A stretch of DNA of 64,000 nucleotides from Apodospora peruviana (GCA_033439685.1 JAUEDM010000006.1:1674001-1738000); one strand, 5' to 3'; positions 44,301 to 57,955 are shown, counted from the first letter of the stretch. Numbers and translations are program-made. The notes: a model not told the origin generated them from the letters alone.

Positions 44301-47300
44301 TTGTGGTGAGTGATTTGACGAGCACCCCGTGATAAATCTCGTGATGATAATCCGGAAGGGTGTACGGATACGGGTTACGGTGAAAGCAAAGGTCACCTAA
44401 GCTTTTTAGCATCATTATCTGGTTCACGGAAAAGTGGAATCCATCAGTGTGCAAACGATGCTGTTATCGCCAGAAAATATCCGTAATGGTATCCGAGGCG
44501 CTCCGGGCTGTCCGCGCACCGTCCATGGACCATGCCGACTAAAATCCGGAGGGAGAGATACGGGAATTGTATCCTGTTTGACAAAAAGCCCCGGCAGGCA
44601 ACATTGTTCACTCTGCCAGGAGACAGACAGCCCTAACAACAATTTTGTCTGCCCAGGTGAGCATCACTCACCTGGATCGATCGTCATCCAGGCCCCCCTT
44701 GTCAGTCAGATTCGGACTCGGAAGGCGAGGTTACCAGGGCTATGGCATTTCACCGTTAGCGTCTTATCAGAATCTTGGGGTCAGGTGTAAGGGTGGTTGG
44801 TTGGCTCTTCACCGAGCCCCGAGATACAACAACATTTCTTTTTCCCTTCCCTATTTCTGGCATCACTGCTGCTCAGCACCACTGAATGATGACGCTGACA
44901 GGGAGAAGTTCCTATCCACGCAAAGTCAGATAATAGATAGCGCCGACAATTCGGTGCCATCGGTCACGTTTGATAAGACGAACCGTGGAATGAAAGAACA
45001 TTAGCTGCGATTCCTGCAAAGGACATCGTGGGCCGAAGATCACCAGTCCTTTTATCGGCGTCCCTCCATTGAGTTGTTCGGCGAACGATGGGGCAAGCAT
45101 GTTTCCAAGTACCTATGTTACCGATGTGTGGCTTGCTTGCCGTCTTCTTAATCGGGCAGTTCCAGCGGCCGTCATGGCGTCCTGAAGAACGCCCAAAATG
45201 TACGTACAGGAAATTCCTGTGGGGTGAAAATCCTTCTAATGAGTTGTTGGGCTTTCGGTTCTGGACCAACAACGACGATAACTGTACGGATTACGGGATA
45301 GACCTGTAAACCCACAGACCTCGAATTCGATTTTCCATAAGCGGGCGGACTCAACTTCGGGCAGACCTTCCCATCTAAGGTCTTGACGTCTCGGGTTGGC
45401 CCCCAAAGCAATGTGTGAAAGCCAGTTGCCTATCACACCCAGCATTGCAAGGCCTGGCCAAAAAGCTGCGCTGATGGTTTTGATACCGACAGACAGATCC
45501 ATCCGATCTTTCATCAGGGCGTTCCTTCAGCAATAAGTCTTGGCAGGAGACAGGTATGTGCTCATCACCTCAACCCAACTTCCAGACAGGTTTGGATATC
45601 TGTGGACTGGAAGTTGGTGATGGAGGGCGTTGATCCTGTGCCTGAAGACAGGATTTATGCCTGGAAAGCTAAATTTCTTTGGGATCAGCGTCGATCCCGG
45701 TACGGAGCTGCTGTTCTAAAGTTAGCTGGATCACCAGGGGAAGCTTTCGCAGGTTTTGGAAGCCGAAAAGAAGGTGAAAGATCGACGAACTCTAGGCTCA
45801 CTTAGACGAACTTTCCACCGCCCGACAGAATTCGTCTGATAAGGGCATGAGAATGATGCCCGTCTCAACATCTTACCTCTCTTTAACAGGTCAGTAGATG
45901 CAATTGTAGATATCAAAAGAACCGGTACTATATCCCGTGTCCGTACATCCTTCAAGGGAAAAATAACTTGTGTCAAGAACCGGCGTCAAAACGTGGTCTC
46001 AGATCGCAAGAACAAAGTGATCATGACAAGCTCCGTCGGAGCAATTCGAAGCCGATCAAGGCCGACAGATGATTCCGCTTTGGGGATGCTGGGGTGCACT
46101 GAAAGAGAGCAAAAGATGACGGAACCGGATGCGAACGGCTCTCAAGCTGGTTCCGACTCGGCTCTATCCGAGAAGATCCCTACAGCGGGGACGTTCGGTC
46201 TTCAACCCTTGACAGGTTGGAGATTTGTCAGATTTGGCTTCTTGGACAGACTTCACCTCACTTGTCCGTTGGAACGTGATTGAACTTGGCATGCTCACAC
46301 TCAACTGACCGGGTCGACCACAAAATCGTGAATCTCCCTCTGCCACTTTCGCTTTCGTCTGTCTCTCTGTGTGTGGGGGGGTTCCTGCATCTTGTCCATC
46401 AAGATAAATGAAGTTGGCCCTGATTTTCGTTGCCCGTGGGCGGCCTGGCACTGCCTGGGTGGAAGGGAGGTAGCGTTGTCCGTTGACCCACGAAGTCTGG
46501 GCCGTGTGGGAACTCCACATGTACAAACGGGAGATACTCAGGACATCTATCATCGATACATAATATATCTCGATACGCACCAGAGGAATGTCGCCATCAA
46601 CCCGAGTCGTCCCTCCACGCATGGGAAGCATGACCTATCCGAATGCCATCCCCACAAATTGATACCCGGGCTGCGTGGGGCGGATACAACAACACAGTGC
46701 TGAACAAGGGAAGAATATGGCAGGCAGCGGAGGGTCGGGGGTTGTCCACAGCTAGAGCCCTCTTCCAGCGAATCGCCGCGGTTGCCGCTAGTGGAACCAT
46801 ATATCAAGAGCCAACCGATGGTAATGTGCTATCTTCTTTCGACATTACCCCTATATCCGTAGAAGTGGCATATAATGCGCATCGGCTAGCTCAGTAACCT
46901 GTATGCATGCGAGATCGTAGGTAATGGGGGTGCACTTGATTCGGATGTACTGGTCGAGAATAGGAGGCGGGTGATTTCCTCTCTTGGATATGTGAATGCA
47001 CTCTTATCCACTTATCCAGCAGAACGAACAATAGCACCACCACGATATCTACCAGGTCCACTTGGGCGAAAACTTCTTACTTGAAGCTTGGGGTGTCCTG
47101 TCGTAAGTCCCGTGTACACAGCCAGTTCTGGGATCAAGAACCGTTGTATGTACGTCGCATATGTGCCCGCCGCTAGCAAAGAGATGTAGAGGAGGACCAA
47201 CTGAGCTTGTAGCGGTTTTGTCAAGAGACCCGACCAGAGTCCGATATGTGCGAGCTAGCGGAGATATTCGGTCCATCTACCGAACCAATCCCACACCGGA

Positions 47301-49763
47301 ATACTGACCAATGCAATATGTTGAAGAATGAGCATTGTCTGAAGCCACAGGTCCTACAGAAGACATTCTGCCTCATGGGACCTCGCTAGCGTCTCGCTCA
47401 AGAACAGGCATGAGGAACAAGATGGAAAAAGAGGCCAGCCATTTTGGTGGCTGACCCACCCTGGTCAAAGATGAGTGTTGGGAGAGGGCTGTCTGATGGC
47501 GATTTGTCCAAGGTTGGTGGTGGTGGAGCAAGATGCAGGTTGCTGCAGGTGCTGCAGGTCCATCTGAATGTGGTTTAGGCACAGGATAACCACACGGCCG
47601 ATGATACTGAGAGGGGTGACTCGGGGCAGGCAGGCATTACCACTCTCACCAGTGCCTGTTGCAGTGTTGGCAGCACACAAGTGGTGTACGGGGTGCAAGA
47701 TCTCCACGATCTGCTCCTGGGAGTCTCCGCGTCCATGCATAAACGCTGGTTTATTCCGCCATCATGATGAACACTCGCTGTGTCGGAGAAACAATTGCCT
47801 GATGTAGGTTGCACGTAGTTTGGAGGTATAATCTGCCTGAAGCGGATGGAGAGAGGCTGGCTTCAAAAGATCGAAGCGGGCGTCTCGGTGAGACGTCTGG
47901 ATCGCGGTCGCCAGTCACACAAGACGCAACGGCAGCCAGATAAGGCTTGGGGTGCCTGGCCTGAGGGGCAGCTGCCTCGAGGCTCGCCGGGTGAGTCCCA
48001 GAGCGTCAAGTCCCATATTGCCAGTTAAGGAACACGCCAGCTTGCACAAACGAGACTGCCAGATTGCACAATTCCAAGACCACGACACCAAACAAACTCA
48101 TCACCGGAGCTCCGCCGGCTGTGGATGATCGAAGCTGTCGCCAGAGCATCGCTATTCCAAATGTGCCCCGAGCCGCCGCTGATTGGCTGGTTTGGAAATC
48201 GAGGGTTGTCTGTCTGCAGGACACCGACGACGATAGAACGGACGGGAGAAGCTCATACCAGTCTGAAGATTATTCATAGGCCTGGCCCGCGGAAACGGCA
48301 GCCAATGAAACAGACCTGCCTGAGGCCTGTTTCTCGTCTGGGGTTTGGTCACTGCAAAGCAAGCAAAGTCCTGCGGCAGACGAGATTGGATGTCGTGTGG
48401 AATTCAATTCGAGCTGGTGGACCGCTTTGTCGGTCTTCCTAGCAGTGTCGTCTCGGCTTCAAGGGCTTCAAGGGCAAGGTCGCACTGGTGACTGCAGCGT
48501 GCATCCCCAGGGTCACCATCTCCACTCAGCGTTGCGTTGTCTTCGAACTCGTGCCCTGAGGTGGCTACTGGCATTCTGTGCCTTGCCTAGGGACCGCTCT
48601 TTGCAAGATGCAACTGCAACTACAGTAAAAACCGCAGCGTTCATACCACACTTCAGAGCAGAAGGGACGAAACCTGGAACCCCCACGCCAGCGCTCTCTC
48701 CCTGCCTCTGAAATGGTTTCTTTGGACAGCCCGTGCCGTTTTATCCTGCGCTTCCGGCCGCTCCTGAATGCCGCGGCGATGCGAGCCAAATGCAGTGAAT
48801 TTGAAAAACGATGCAAAGCGGGAATGAGCACTGTACTGTTGTATGCAGTGTGCTGGTTCTAGGCTGGCGTTGCGTTCTTTGGTTGCCCTGAGGTGCTGCT
48901 GGTGCAAAAGTGCACGTTGAACCGAAGACACCTCAATCGAGAGGGCAGCAGAAGCACGCAGGTTGGCAGGCACCTTTGGGTCGTCGTACCATGTGGGTTT
49001 CGGAAGCTCCAGGGCATCAATTGGACGGTCATCTTGGAGGGAAAAAAAAGAAAAATATTTCACCTGCTGGACGCTAGTGAAAAAGAGGCGAGCAACACAG
49101 ACAACAAAACGCCTGATCACTCCACAGGAGGAAGCTGGCGAGAACGAAATGGACCATCGCGAGGCTGCCCGCCTGCGTCTCTGAGAAAACCCCAAAGGGC
49201 CTCAACGGTGCGTGGTGTGGTGCGTGGCCCACAGCCGGGGAGAGAAAATTCCCTCTGCTCCTCACAAAAAGCCGCCAGCTGAATCTGACATTGCCTGAGT
49301 GAGGACGGGCTACGAAAGACACCCAACACAAGTCAGAGAGTGCGTGAACGGGAAAACCCCACTGCAACCACAGTTCAGGTTGCCCATTCTACAGCAAGAG
49401 AATTCTGGTTCCCGTCGTCTTGGCGCCGTCAATAGCATGAAGGATCTTATTAACACAGACAGCTGGAGATGGATTGACTCCAGAATCGGAATGGAAACGA
49501 TCGGACAAGATGCAGCTTCCATCTGCCAGCAAAATGTGAAGGCGGAAACAGCCCGGACATGCAGCAATGGATCGATGAGTGGATTGAACTTGACATTGAA
49601 CAACTGCAAAAGCAGCAGATCTCGAACAACCACCACTGGAGAATGGCCACACCGAAGCTGTGCTGATTACCTAGGTAGGTTGTTACGGTGGGGCTGGGCT
49701 GAGCTGGCTGGGCCTGAGGTGGTGTTGCCCATTCTGGCAACTTCTCGTTAACTCTTGAGGCCT

Positions 49764-49803
49764 GAGGCAGGAACTGGAAGAGGCAGGAACTGGAAGAGGC
49801 AGG
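49764..49803 (+). repeat. 16-bp tandem repeat, 2.5 copies
   Basis: The unit GAGGCAGGAACTGGAA is repeated perfectly twice and followed by GAGGCAGG. Confidence 0.9.
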
Positions 49804-50428
49804 CTCGCTCACTCGCCCAGGCAAAGGCAAGTTGTGCGCCAAGATTCAAGAAGGGCACGACCCACTCTATTGCTCACAACTGACCAGGGTGGTGCCACGA
49901 CCAGGCCATGTTATGTCCACGCCTGCAAAGATTTTTTTCTTCAGTTCACACCACACCTGACCCCTGCCCGGTCCAATCTCGAACAAGGCATAGCGCAAGA
50001 TTTGGCAGCCTCTGCAGAGGGACCCACACTTGGTCTCTGCCGTGAGGACGGGGGTGTCCAATGGGTACTTGGATACTTCAGGTGGATACCAGTTTTGGAC
50101 GTACCTTCTAGCAGGTCGTAAGCACTAAAGGTACAAGGTAGGCGTCAACGTAAATGTACCTCAATGGCGTGGCACTGTCTTAGCGCTCGTGGGTCTCTGT
50201 GGTCATGGGCATCTGCCTCGTTCACTCCTCCGCACATGCAACGACCAGGGCAGGCAGGCGTGCTCGCAACAGTGGGAATACATAATAAGAATGCCCTCCT
50301 TCCCCAGCTTCTTCAACCTCACACTCATATTTTGGCATTGATACAGCTTCCTTGTTGTTGAACCTCTTCTTTCTTCCCTTTGCAACAACTTCTTGCCTAG
50401 CTACTTTGGAATAACATCCGTAAGTGCT

Positions 50429-50458
50429 ATGACTCTGCGACCCGACGTCTTCTTATAG
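50429..50458 (+). promoter_or_regulatory. Short upstream ORF before the Ecl1-like gene
   Basis: Nine codons (MTLRPDVFL) end in TAG at 50456-50458, 215 nt before the main ATG; no other ATG lies between. It overlaps a possible 39-nt leader intron (GTAAGT at 50420 to TATAG at 50458), which would remove it. Translation is not proven. Confidence 0.35.
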
Positions 50459-50673
50459 TCCCACTGTGCCGTCGAGAGCAGCTTTCCTGGCTTTGCCTCT
50501 TCGACTTCCAACTCAACCACCAACCACTTCGACCTACCCTTATACCTGGGATTGCCTTGGTACTCGAGACTCCATTCGCAGTCATCTGAAGTTGTCGAGC
50601 CTATATCTGCTCCACGAAACATCTGTCAACGACGACCGAATCGTTTCGATCCATTTTCACACACCCAGTCATC

Positions 50674-51138
50674 ATGTCTTTCGACTGGACCCATCAGTTC
50701 TGCCTCGCTTGCGACAAGCAAACCGACGGCGCTACCTACTGCTCCGAATCATGCCGCCTAGCCGACTTCGAGAAGACATCCTCGACGCCGAGCTCTGGGC
50801 CTAGCTCACCGGCACTGAACGGGCCTCCATACCAGTGGTCACTGTCCAGACCGACGACGACGAGCACCAAGTTTTACCTATCACCTGCCTACGACTTCAG
50901 CAGCCCGCAACCGAGTAGGACACCCAAACATACGACCTCCTCGCCAGTCGATGCCACTCGCACTCCATCAGGCCATGTCCTCTCGCCCTCAAACTCCCAC
51001 ACCAGCCTGTGCTCGATGAGGAGTAGCTCGTCTGCAGGACTCGACGCTGCCCAGTTGTCCGAGAGGGCAGCAAGGGAGCTTCGAGCATACGCCCACTCGT
51101 TCGAATCCGTCCGACTCCAACGCAGACGATCGCACTAG
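50674..51138 (+). CDS. Ecl1-family zinc-binding protein (lifespan/nutrient-stress regulator)
   Basis: Single exon, 154 aa, first ATG in frame with the context CATC-ATG. The N terminus MSFDWTHQFCLACDKQTDGA, followed by TYCSESCRLADFE, gives a zinc-binding C-x2-C-x9-C-x3-C (Cys10, 13, 23, 27) that is the hallmark of the Ecl1/2/3 family. In fission yeast these small proteins are induced by sulfur, amino-acid or zinc shortage and extend chronological lifespan. The remaining 125 residues are Ser/Thr/Pro-rich and disordered, with a final helix AAQLSERAARELRAYAHSFE, also seen in filamentous-fungal members. It is the only protein gene I can support in 24 kb. Long flanking gene-free DNA suggests elaborate regulation, but that is inference. 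Confidence 0.9.
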   Translation: MSFDWTHQFCLACDKQTDGATYCSESCRLADFEKTSSTPSSGPSSPALNGPPYQWSLSRPTTTSTKFYLSPAYDFSSPQPSRTPKHTTSSPVDATRTPSGHVLSPSNSHTSLCSMRSSSSAGLDAAQLSERAARELRAYAHSFESVRLQRRRSH

Positions 51139-53282
51139 ACGTGGCTCGACTTCAATCATTTTTGAACAACGACTTATATACCCTCACCTCACTTCACCGT
51201 TCGGAGAAAGAACATGACACGAATCAGCCCTTTCGTTTGTTTTCGCCATTTGTTGTAACAAAAAAGCATGAACCGGAGCACAGCATCATAAAAAAGTTTT
51301 TGGTCACCACAGGACGGGACGGATTTTGCACTTATTTCTTTTAATTGTCTACTATGGGAGAGGCGTATATTGGGGATTCACATTGGATACTGGGCGACTG
51401 CGTGTACCACACATTGGATACACTTGGAACATTCCGTTTTCCGCGAAGCATTTGCATCTGGATGGCTGGAAGGACGTCACGGACAGGGTATTGTCTTTGT
51501 TAAGCAAGTTTTAGATTGTTTAGGTCATGCTTGCTCTCTCATGGGAACTGGGATGGCGTTTGGCCAAGGATACGGCAACAACGTGCAGAGTTTGTGCCTG
51601 GAGGTTATTAGGCACTTGGAGAACCATGCCATGATAAGGAATTGTTGTATGATGCGGTGTTTGGACTGGGCTGGAACTTGGAAACTTGGGGCAATGGGTC
51701 AGCTGCGGGAAGAGGATTCTCGTGCTCCGGGATAGACCCAGCATTACGGACAGTCCAACTCCACAAAGAACGGTCATCATCGAATGGATATTTTGACACA
51801 TCACACCATGTTCCTTTGCCGATGATCTCACCAATGTCTCGTGCATGTCTGTCTTCTGTCTACTCCGCATTCCCAGTCAATGCCTTAGGTAACAGCCTCG
51901 ACGGATCTACACAGTTGTGGTGTCGGCAAACAGAAGAGCTCTCCACATTCCAGGGCGGCAATGGCGGAGGTCCATTCCCGTCTCGCACCCGCCAACAGTT
52001 CCGCTCGAAGCGGCAAGTAACATCATCAGCCCTGTCAACAAGCCGCCTCTCTGGGTAGGTACCGCAGCCAGTTATGCAAATTTGACTTTTACCCAACGTC
52101 TACTTTTCACATAACGTATTCCGCACTCCATAGAACGCCTTTTTGCTGTACCCCTCACCCCCCCTTTTTTTTTCATCTCCCATTGCTCGTCCTTGGTCAA
52201 GACTTTGTCTGAATTTGCGTTTCGTTGGAGCGAGGATTGACACCGCCGCCGTCCGGGTGGATCAACCGAGCTGACTGACCTGTCTTGTGTCCCAGTCACA
52301 CGCATTTATTACTGGGCCGATGAGTTTTTTTTTCCTTCACTTCTTTCTCTTTGGCCAACAAGCCTATGAGAGCAGTCGGCTGAGTGAGGTGCTCTTCCCA
52401 CTTCGGATTTGCTGCGCAGGACCGGGACCGGACCCTTGAAATTTTCTCTTCAATTTTTTGCGGCGGTACGGCGTAGCTTGTTTGACCCACCAGGGCCAAG
52501 ATGGAAGCGCCACGCGACCTGTCATCCTGGGCCCGATCCTATTGATATCACTTGAGAATCTGATTTTTTTTCTCTCTCTACGGATACGTGTTTTGCAACA
52601 AGAGAGATCAGACGTATTCCGTATATGGTGGGGAAAATATGGCTCACAGCCACTCGGAATACCCTGGGTCATTCTTCTTTTTTTCTCCCAGAAAAACCTA
52701 GCCGTGCCGCCGCTGCCCGAGTGCGCCACGTTACACCTCTTGCGTTGGTCCCCCTTTCGCTTTCTTGGACGGATAGGGGACCCGACTGCATGCCCAACGA
52801 AACTTTCTAGCCTACGTGGTGTCTATTTCGCCCAATGTTGCTGTCTTTTCCACCACTGTAGACAGTGGGTTCAACAGATGTTCGCTAAAGATGTTTAAAG
52901 TGTACTGGTGGTGTTGTGGTGGCAAGCAAGCACACTGGGAACCTACCAGTAACCAGAAAGAGAGTGGCAGATTGATGCTGTTTGGGGGCGATCTAACCGT
53001 CGTCGTGGCGACTTTTTTCAGGAGGTTCAACTTGACAAGTCAACAAGAACATATCATGTCATAGTCGGATGTGATGTCTTTCTTTGCAAAACTGCGTGCC
53101 GCAACAGGGGCCGGGTTGTCCATCAGGCAACTGGAAGGACATACACAGTGCCGGCCCGACCAACATGAACGTTGAATGTATGTGTGTTCCTCCAACAACG
53201 ACAGAATTCTACAGGTAGAGATGGGACAAGCTCAGACAAACAGACCCCGGGCGAAGCCGAAGCCAGCCCGGCGGGTTGGTGA

Positions 53283-53302
53283 CCTGGCCTGGCCTGGCCT
53301 GG
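53283..53302 (+). repeat. (CCTGG)4 microsatellite
   Basis: Four perfect pentamers followed by a GGCCGCGGCC palindrome. Confidence 0.9.
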
Positions 53303-53340
53303 CCGCGGCCATGACAAACTAACCAAGAAGAGTGAAAACA

Positions 53341-53361
53341 GAAAGAAAGAAAGAAAGAGAG
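53341..53361 (+). repeat. (GAAA)n microsatellite
   Basis: Four GAAA units then GAGAG, purine-only over 21 bases. Confidence 0.9.
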
Positions 53362-56300
53362 TACTCATCTTACTTGACTGGCCTCATATTCCGCAATTTT
53401 TCGAGTACATACAAGCATTCTAGTTGGTCCGAGGAAGGGTCAGGCCAGCTTCGGAACTCAGTCACTCTCGATTACCTTATGTCTGCTTTTAGATGTCGTT
53501 TTCACCAAGGTAACGTGACTGTTCTGCAAAGTTCAAGCCGACTTACACAAGACATCTCTATATAGTCCCAATTAGTACCTAGGTAGTCTCTTAACAAACA
53601 CATAGTTGACTTACACCGACACCTTGATCTGGTCAAAAAGAGGCAAATTGATGGAGCCAGCCGACACTAACAAGCCAACGAATACACAGTAATCATGCCA
53701 GAGTGAGTTAAAGCACGCAATATCAGACACATTTGTCGCTATTGTCTGACAGTCAAAGTGTGAGACATTCGCTGACCTAGTACAGCCGAATTATTTTGAC
53801 ATAAAAAACTGTGCCTAGTCGGTGACTCTTGGATGTGGCCTGAGGAGTGGATTTGGTTCCATTTCTTTTTTATCCAACTGCTGTGGTGGGATCCACCACT
53901 ATCCCAGGCCAGCCAGGGTTTTCCGGGCCAGGCTTGATGATGATGAAGCTCGCTCTCTCTGGCAGCTGAAACAAGCTCTTTTTCTCTCTCTATGGGACTT
54001 TTGACATCAAACAATCCAATACCCAACAAACAGGGATATTCGCAGAAGAGAGATACGTGTCACTGACAATTTTTACATACCAAACACTTTGTCGAAATTG
54101 CCATCAAACCCGGGTTGCATATATTGATCTTGCATATAACAATAATGTATGTTTATGTGTACCTTGAGCAAGGGCTGGGGGAATATATGCCGTTGTTCAG
54201 TAGGACCCCCTTCCTATCTAAGGGATCTACCTTATTATGTATATAAGGCATGCTATGCATGCATGCGTGGGATGAAATGCGATCATAGAGTGACATTGGG
54301 GATATATGGAAGTCTGTGGTGGGTGTTTAACTAGCACCTAGTTTCTTCTCGCGATATTTCGTTTTTTGCTTCCTTGGTCGTACAGATAATGGCGCAACAA
54401 GGGATGGCATTGTCACCTTTTGGCCGTGATTATCCCAATAAAACAGTCTCTAGCTAACGGATTGACGTGTTTTCTGGACGACGACATCGATCTGGGGCCA
54501 GTCAGATTACATCATTGTAGAGATATGCCGAAATTGGAAGGAACTGTCCAGAGTGAAACAGTCTGTTTCTTTTATGATTGATGGAACATGCCGTTACGTT
54601 TAGGCAAGGAAAGCACGACTGACAGAATTTGAAGACTCATTGTCCAATGGCACCGTCTCTGTTTTCCTTTGTTCCTTCTTGAAAACTCAACAACTGGAAA
54701 ACAATGACGACAGCCATTGTGGATAATATCCAAGGTCCTTCTGAGTAGAGTACTCCGTACCTTCCGGTTGGTAGTATGAGCAAAGCTCCGCACAACGGCC
54801 CAGGCAAAGTCGAACCGAGTTACAACAGTGTCGACTCACCGGAACTCTCCATGGAGTCTGGACTAACTGACCGGGATCTGCAGGTAAAATCCTGTCCCGC
54901 TGCCCTTTTTTTCTGTTTGCAATATCGAGCCGCTCCCAGCGACAACAAGGACAAGAGAAAACAAATTGGCCATAACAACCATAGCAGAAGGGAGCTATAG
55001 CCACAGCAAAGCAAAAGTTTGGGTTTGGTCGTTTCAGCACCGCCTGGATTCAATCAATCTCTGGGCCAATCATCGGTTTGTCTCTTCACACACGCCCCGT
55101 TTACGTATCCAAACCGGGCAAAGGCCAGACTCCCAGACCTAGGTAGCCAGCAATGCTCACAGCAGTGCCGCAATGCGACGGTTGTCTGAACTCGGACAAT
55201 TTTTTTTAAAACTCGATTGATCGACTGATCTCCGCCGCGGACTCTTCCGACTTCAGCCTGTCCTGCCCCAGTCCCTGCACGCCCTGGCGCCAGTTCCCTG
55301 TAGACCATCCCGCTGTGCAGACATCTGCACTACCGAGACCCAGTTTCATATGGCAGGATCTGCAGAGCTCACTAACAGCCGCCAACAACGCACCATAGAC
55401 TCCACTGCCGCGATGCGTTAGTCTCTGTTTTCATCATCCTGGTCTCGTCTCTTGCCGGGATCGCTCCGGATCGTCCTGATGAGTTCCAGCAGTTATTCTC
55501 GATGTTCCCAGATCGATATCCATGAGACGACGGCTTTTGGCGATTGTCCGTTGGGCGAGACAAGGTTCCAAAATTGAAAGACAACAACAAACCAAACGGC
55601 GGAACCAACCAATTTTCTTTCCGTCTTCATCAGTCGTTTTCAATTTACAATTTCACTGACGTGTTCTGTCCATTGTTCCTTTTCCTTTTTGCTCCACTTC
55701 GTGTGTTTCGCTTCCATCATCATCCATCCGCAAGGCAGCAAGGCAACAAGCTGGCATGGGAATTGGGCCTTCCAGGGCTGCTCCCTTCCGGCTACTGATC
55801 CACCTCTGACATGGTTACAGTCATCTTTTTGTGGACGAGGTGACGACGGCAGGGCCATGCGCCGCATGCGGACTGATGAGGAACTCACCTGTACCTGATT
55901 TCCTGATCCCGCCGCCTTCCGGATCGACGTGGACCCAAGATTCCCCGTCTTGCTCAGGGACGAGCACCCGTGACCGAGAGTGCGAGATGGGAAGCTGAGG
56001 TGATCTGCGTTGGCTCGACTGGACGCTTGGTGGACTCTTACACTGCTTTTGCCTTGTGTAGGTGGTGTCTACTGAGTAGTGTCCGAACCCGAAGGCTACA
56101 CACCTCCTCATTGTATGGGGTGGTTGTAGTTTGTATTTTCCTCTCTTTCATTCTGTCCAGTATCTGTTTACGTCCACTCAACTCTATTCCTCGACAAGCC
56201 TTACCTGCGGGGTCGACACTGCGTCATTGGCTGGATGCAAACCTGCTCTGCTCTTATTCACTTTCATGCTGGCAAACGTGTCAGCCGCTACTGCGTGTGC

Positions 56301-57899
56301 CATGTTGAGGCGTGCGTGCCCAATCGGCCAAACAGGAACAACCAAACCTTCCAAAGCGAGCGGGTGTCGTGGTCGGTCGTCGTCTCGGACAGCCTTCTGT
56401 TGGTCAGAACTGTCTCCCGGATGCTTGCCCCGATCGCCGTTGACTGGTCCAGGGGTAACCTTCATCTATCTCATCTACAACAAACCTTATGGGGTACGGG
56501 TGGCACCACAGGAAGTCTCCTGCTGGCTCGGTGCCGCCCTTTGGATGCTGCCGCTCCGTGGAGGGCGGGGGACGACACAGAGACGACACTGAAATTAGCA
56601 CTACATTGCATGTTCTCTTTTGTCACCCGATTGATTACCTGCTTATGTATCCTTTCGGTTGCCAATCGGTCCATTCCGTGTCCGTCACGTCCAACTAGCT
56701 TGCCAGCCAGCCAGCCCAATGCCAGCTCGGAGAGATATAGGCGGTGGCGTGGTCCATTCGCCGTTGATGCCCGCTTCCGGAGACACACGCGCACGGCAGG
56801 ACGGAACAGTGGGGACCAGTCTCGCCATCTTTCGTTCGTGCCACGCGATCTAAGACCTCTCCAATGAGGACAGCTGTGACTGGGCCCAAGTTTTTGAGTA
56901 CGATCTGATGTTGCCCATTTACTTTGCCCATTGTCTTAGGCGGCACCCGGTAAGCCTCCGGGTTGGCTTGCACAGACCCGGGGCTTCCGAAAAAATTTGC
57001 TGGCTGACCTTACTGGCAGGGTGAAAGAGGAAAGTATTTGCATAGAGAGGGGAATGAGTGACGAGGACACAGTTGGGAGGCAAGTGACTATGGTATCCGT
57101 CCTTTGGGATTGCTGTCCAACTGTCAGTCAGTTGGCATGCCCTAAACCAAACACAAAGGAAAGGGAATTCGTTACCCCCAGTCTGGAAAAGTCTGGATCT
57201 TCTTGGCATCTTTGCCGAGACTCTACGTGGAACGTCAAGAACAGTTTCTGGTATGTAAATTTTCTGGGAAAATGTATTTTGGTAATAATGGATGCTTTCC
57301 CGCCCGCCTTGCTGCAAGACCCTGCTTATTGCGAGCTGAAACGCTGCTGCTGTTGCGCGCGGGTTTATGTTGTCTCAAGGGACAGAAGGAGTGCTGTGGA
57401 TGAGGAGGCTACCGGTATGATATGTCTCACGACTCCGGTGGCCTGTCTTGTCCTCGGGCAGGAAGTGCTGAAACCTGAGGCATTCGATATTGTGGCCGGT
57501 CGAAAGTGCCTAGGTACCTACTTACGTAGGTGGCCAGATGGAGACAAGGTAAGCAACAAATGTTGCTCTTGGAGTTAAACTGGACAGCCACAATCTTTTA
57601 ATCATGCTGGTTGGTTATGATACTTTTCTTTCCTGGTGTCTGCCAACCCTATTATTCGAATCGAGCCTGCGGAGACAGTTTTACCCGAAGAAGAGAATAT
57701 CTGCTTTTTATTCTTCTTCTCAGCAATGTCATGCTAGGTCCCTAAATCCTCCCCTTTCTCCCCTTGCCATTCTATTTATACTACTGTTTATGGTGTCTCT
57801 TAAGCATCCTGCAATAGGAGCACATCTTAGCAGTCAGTCGTCCGTCGTATACCCCCCAAAGTTCTTTTCGACGCAAGAAAAACAAAAAGCGAGAGGGAG

Positions 57900-57903
57900 A
57901 AAA
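57900..57903 (-). terminator. Possible Pol III terminator (T4) for the tRNA gene
   Basis: On the minus strand the first run of four T lies 53 nt past the tRNA end. It is the minimum Pol III stop signal and rather distant. Confidence 0.3.
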
Positions 57904-57955
57904 CCCCCCTAATGCCCATATAGGGGTCATCAGGAGGAGCAAAGAGGAAGTATCT

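Larger units (their letters stand above)
35045..50673. other. Long gene-poor region (15.6 kb)
   Basis: I cannot support a protein or RNA gene here. Frames up to 223 codons exist on both strands, mostly overlapping one another without ATG-led, motif-bearing or conserved-looking sequence. The composition is not AT-rich, so it does not look like RIP-degraded repeats. Several microsatellites and CCTAGG/GGTACC words occur (36484, 38996, 42684, 49667). It may hold unannotated non-coding transcripts, lineage-specific genes with small exons, or a large upstream region for the Ecl1-like gene. Confidence 0.5.
51139..57955. other. Long gene-poor region (6.8 kb)
   Basis: No supported protein gene. Open frames up to about 210 codons (for example 56235-56867 and 56997-57578) overlap, lack motifs and in one case run across a CCTAGGTACC word typical of intergenic DNA here. 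CCTAGG-type words occur at 52051, 53575, 55137 and 57509. Confidence 0.5.

Noticed and set aside
48653..49195. 180-codon minus-strand frame.
   Set aside because: No motif, compositionally ordinary, and opposite-strand frames of similar length overlap it. A chance frame is the simplest reading.
56235..57578. Plus-strand frames of 210 and 193 codons.
   Set aside because: No recognisable domain, near-cognate starts only, and the second crosses a CCTAGGTACC word that elsewhere in the window is intergenic.
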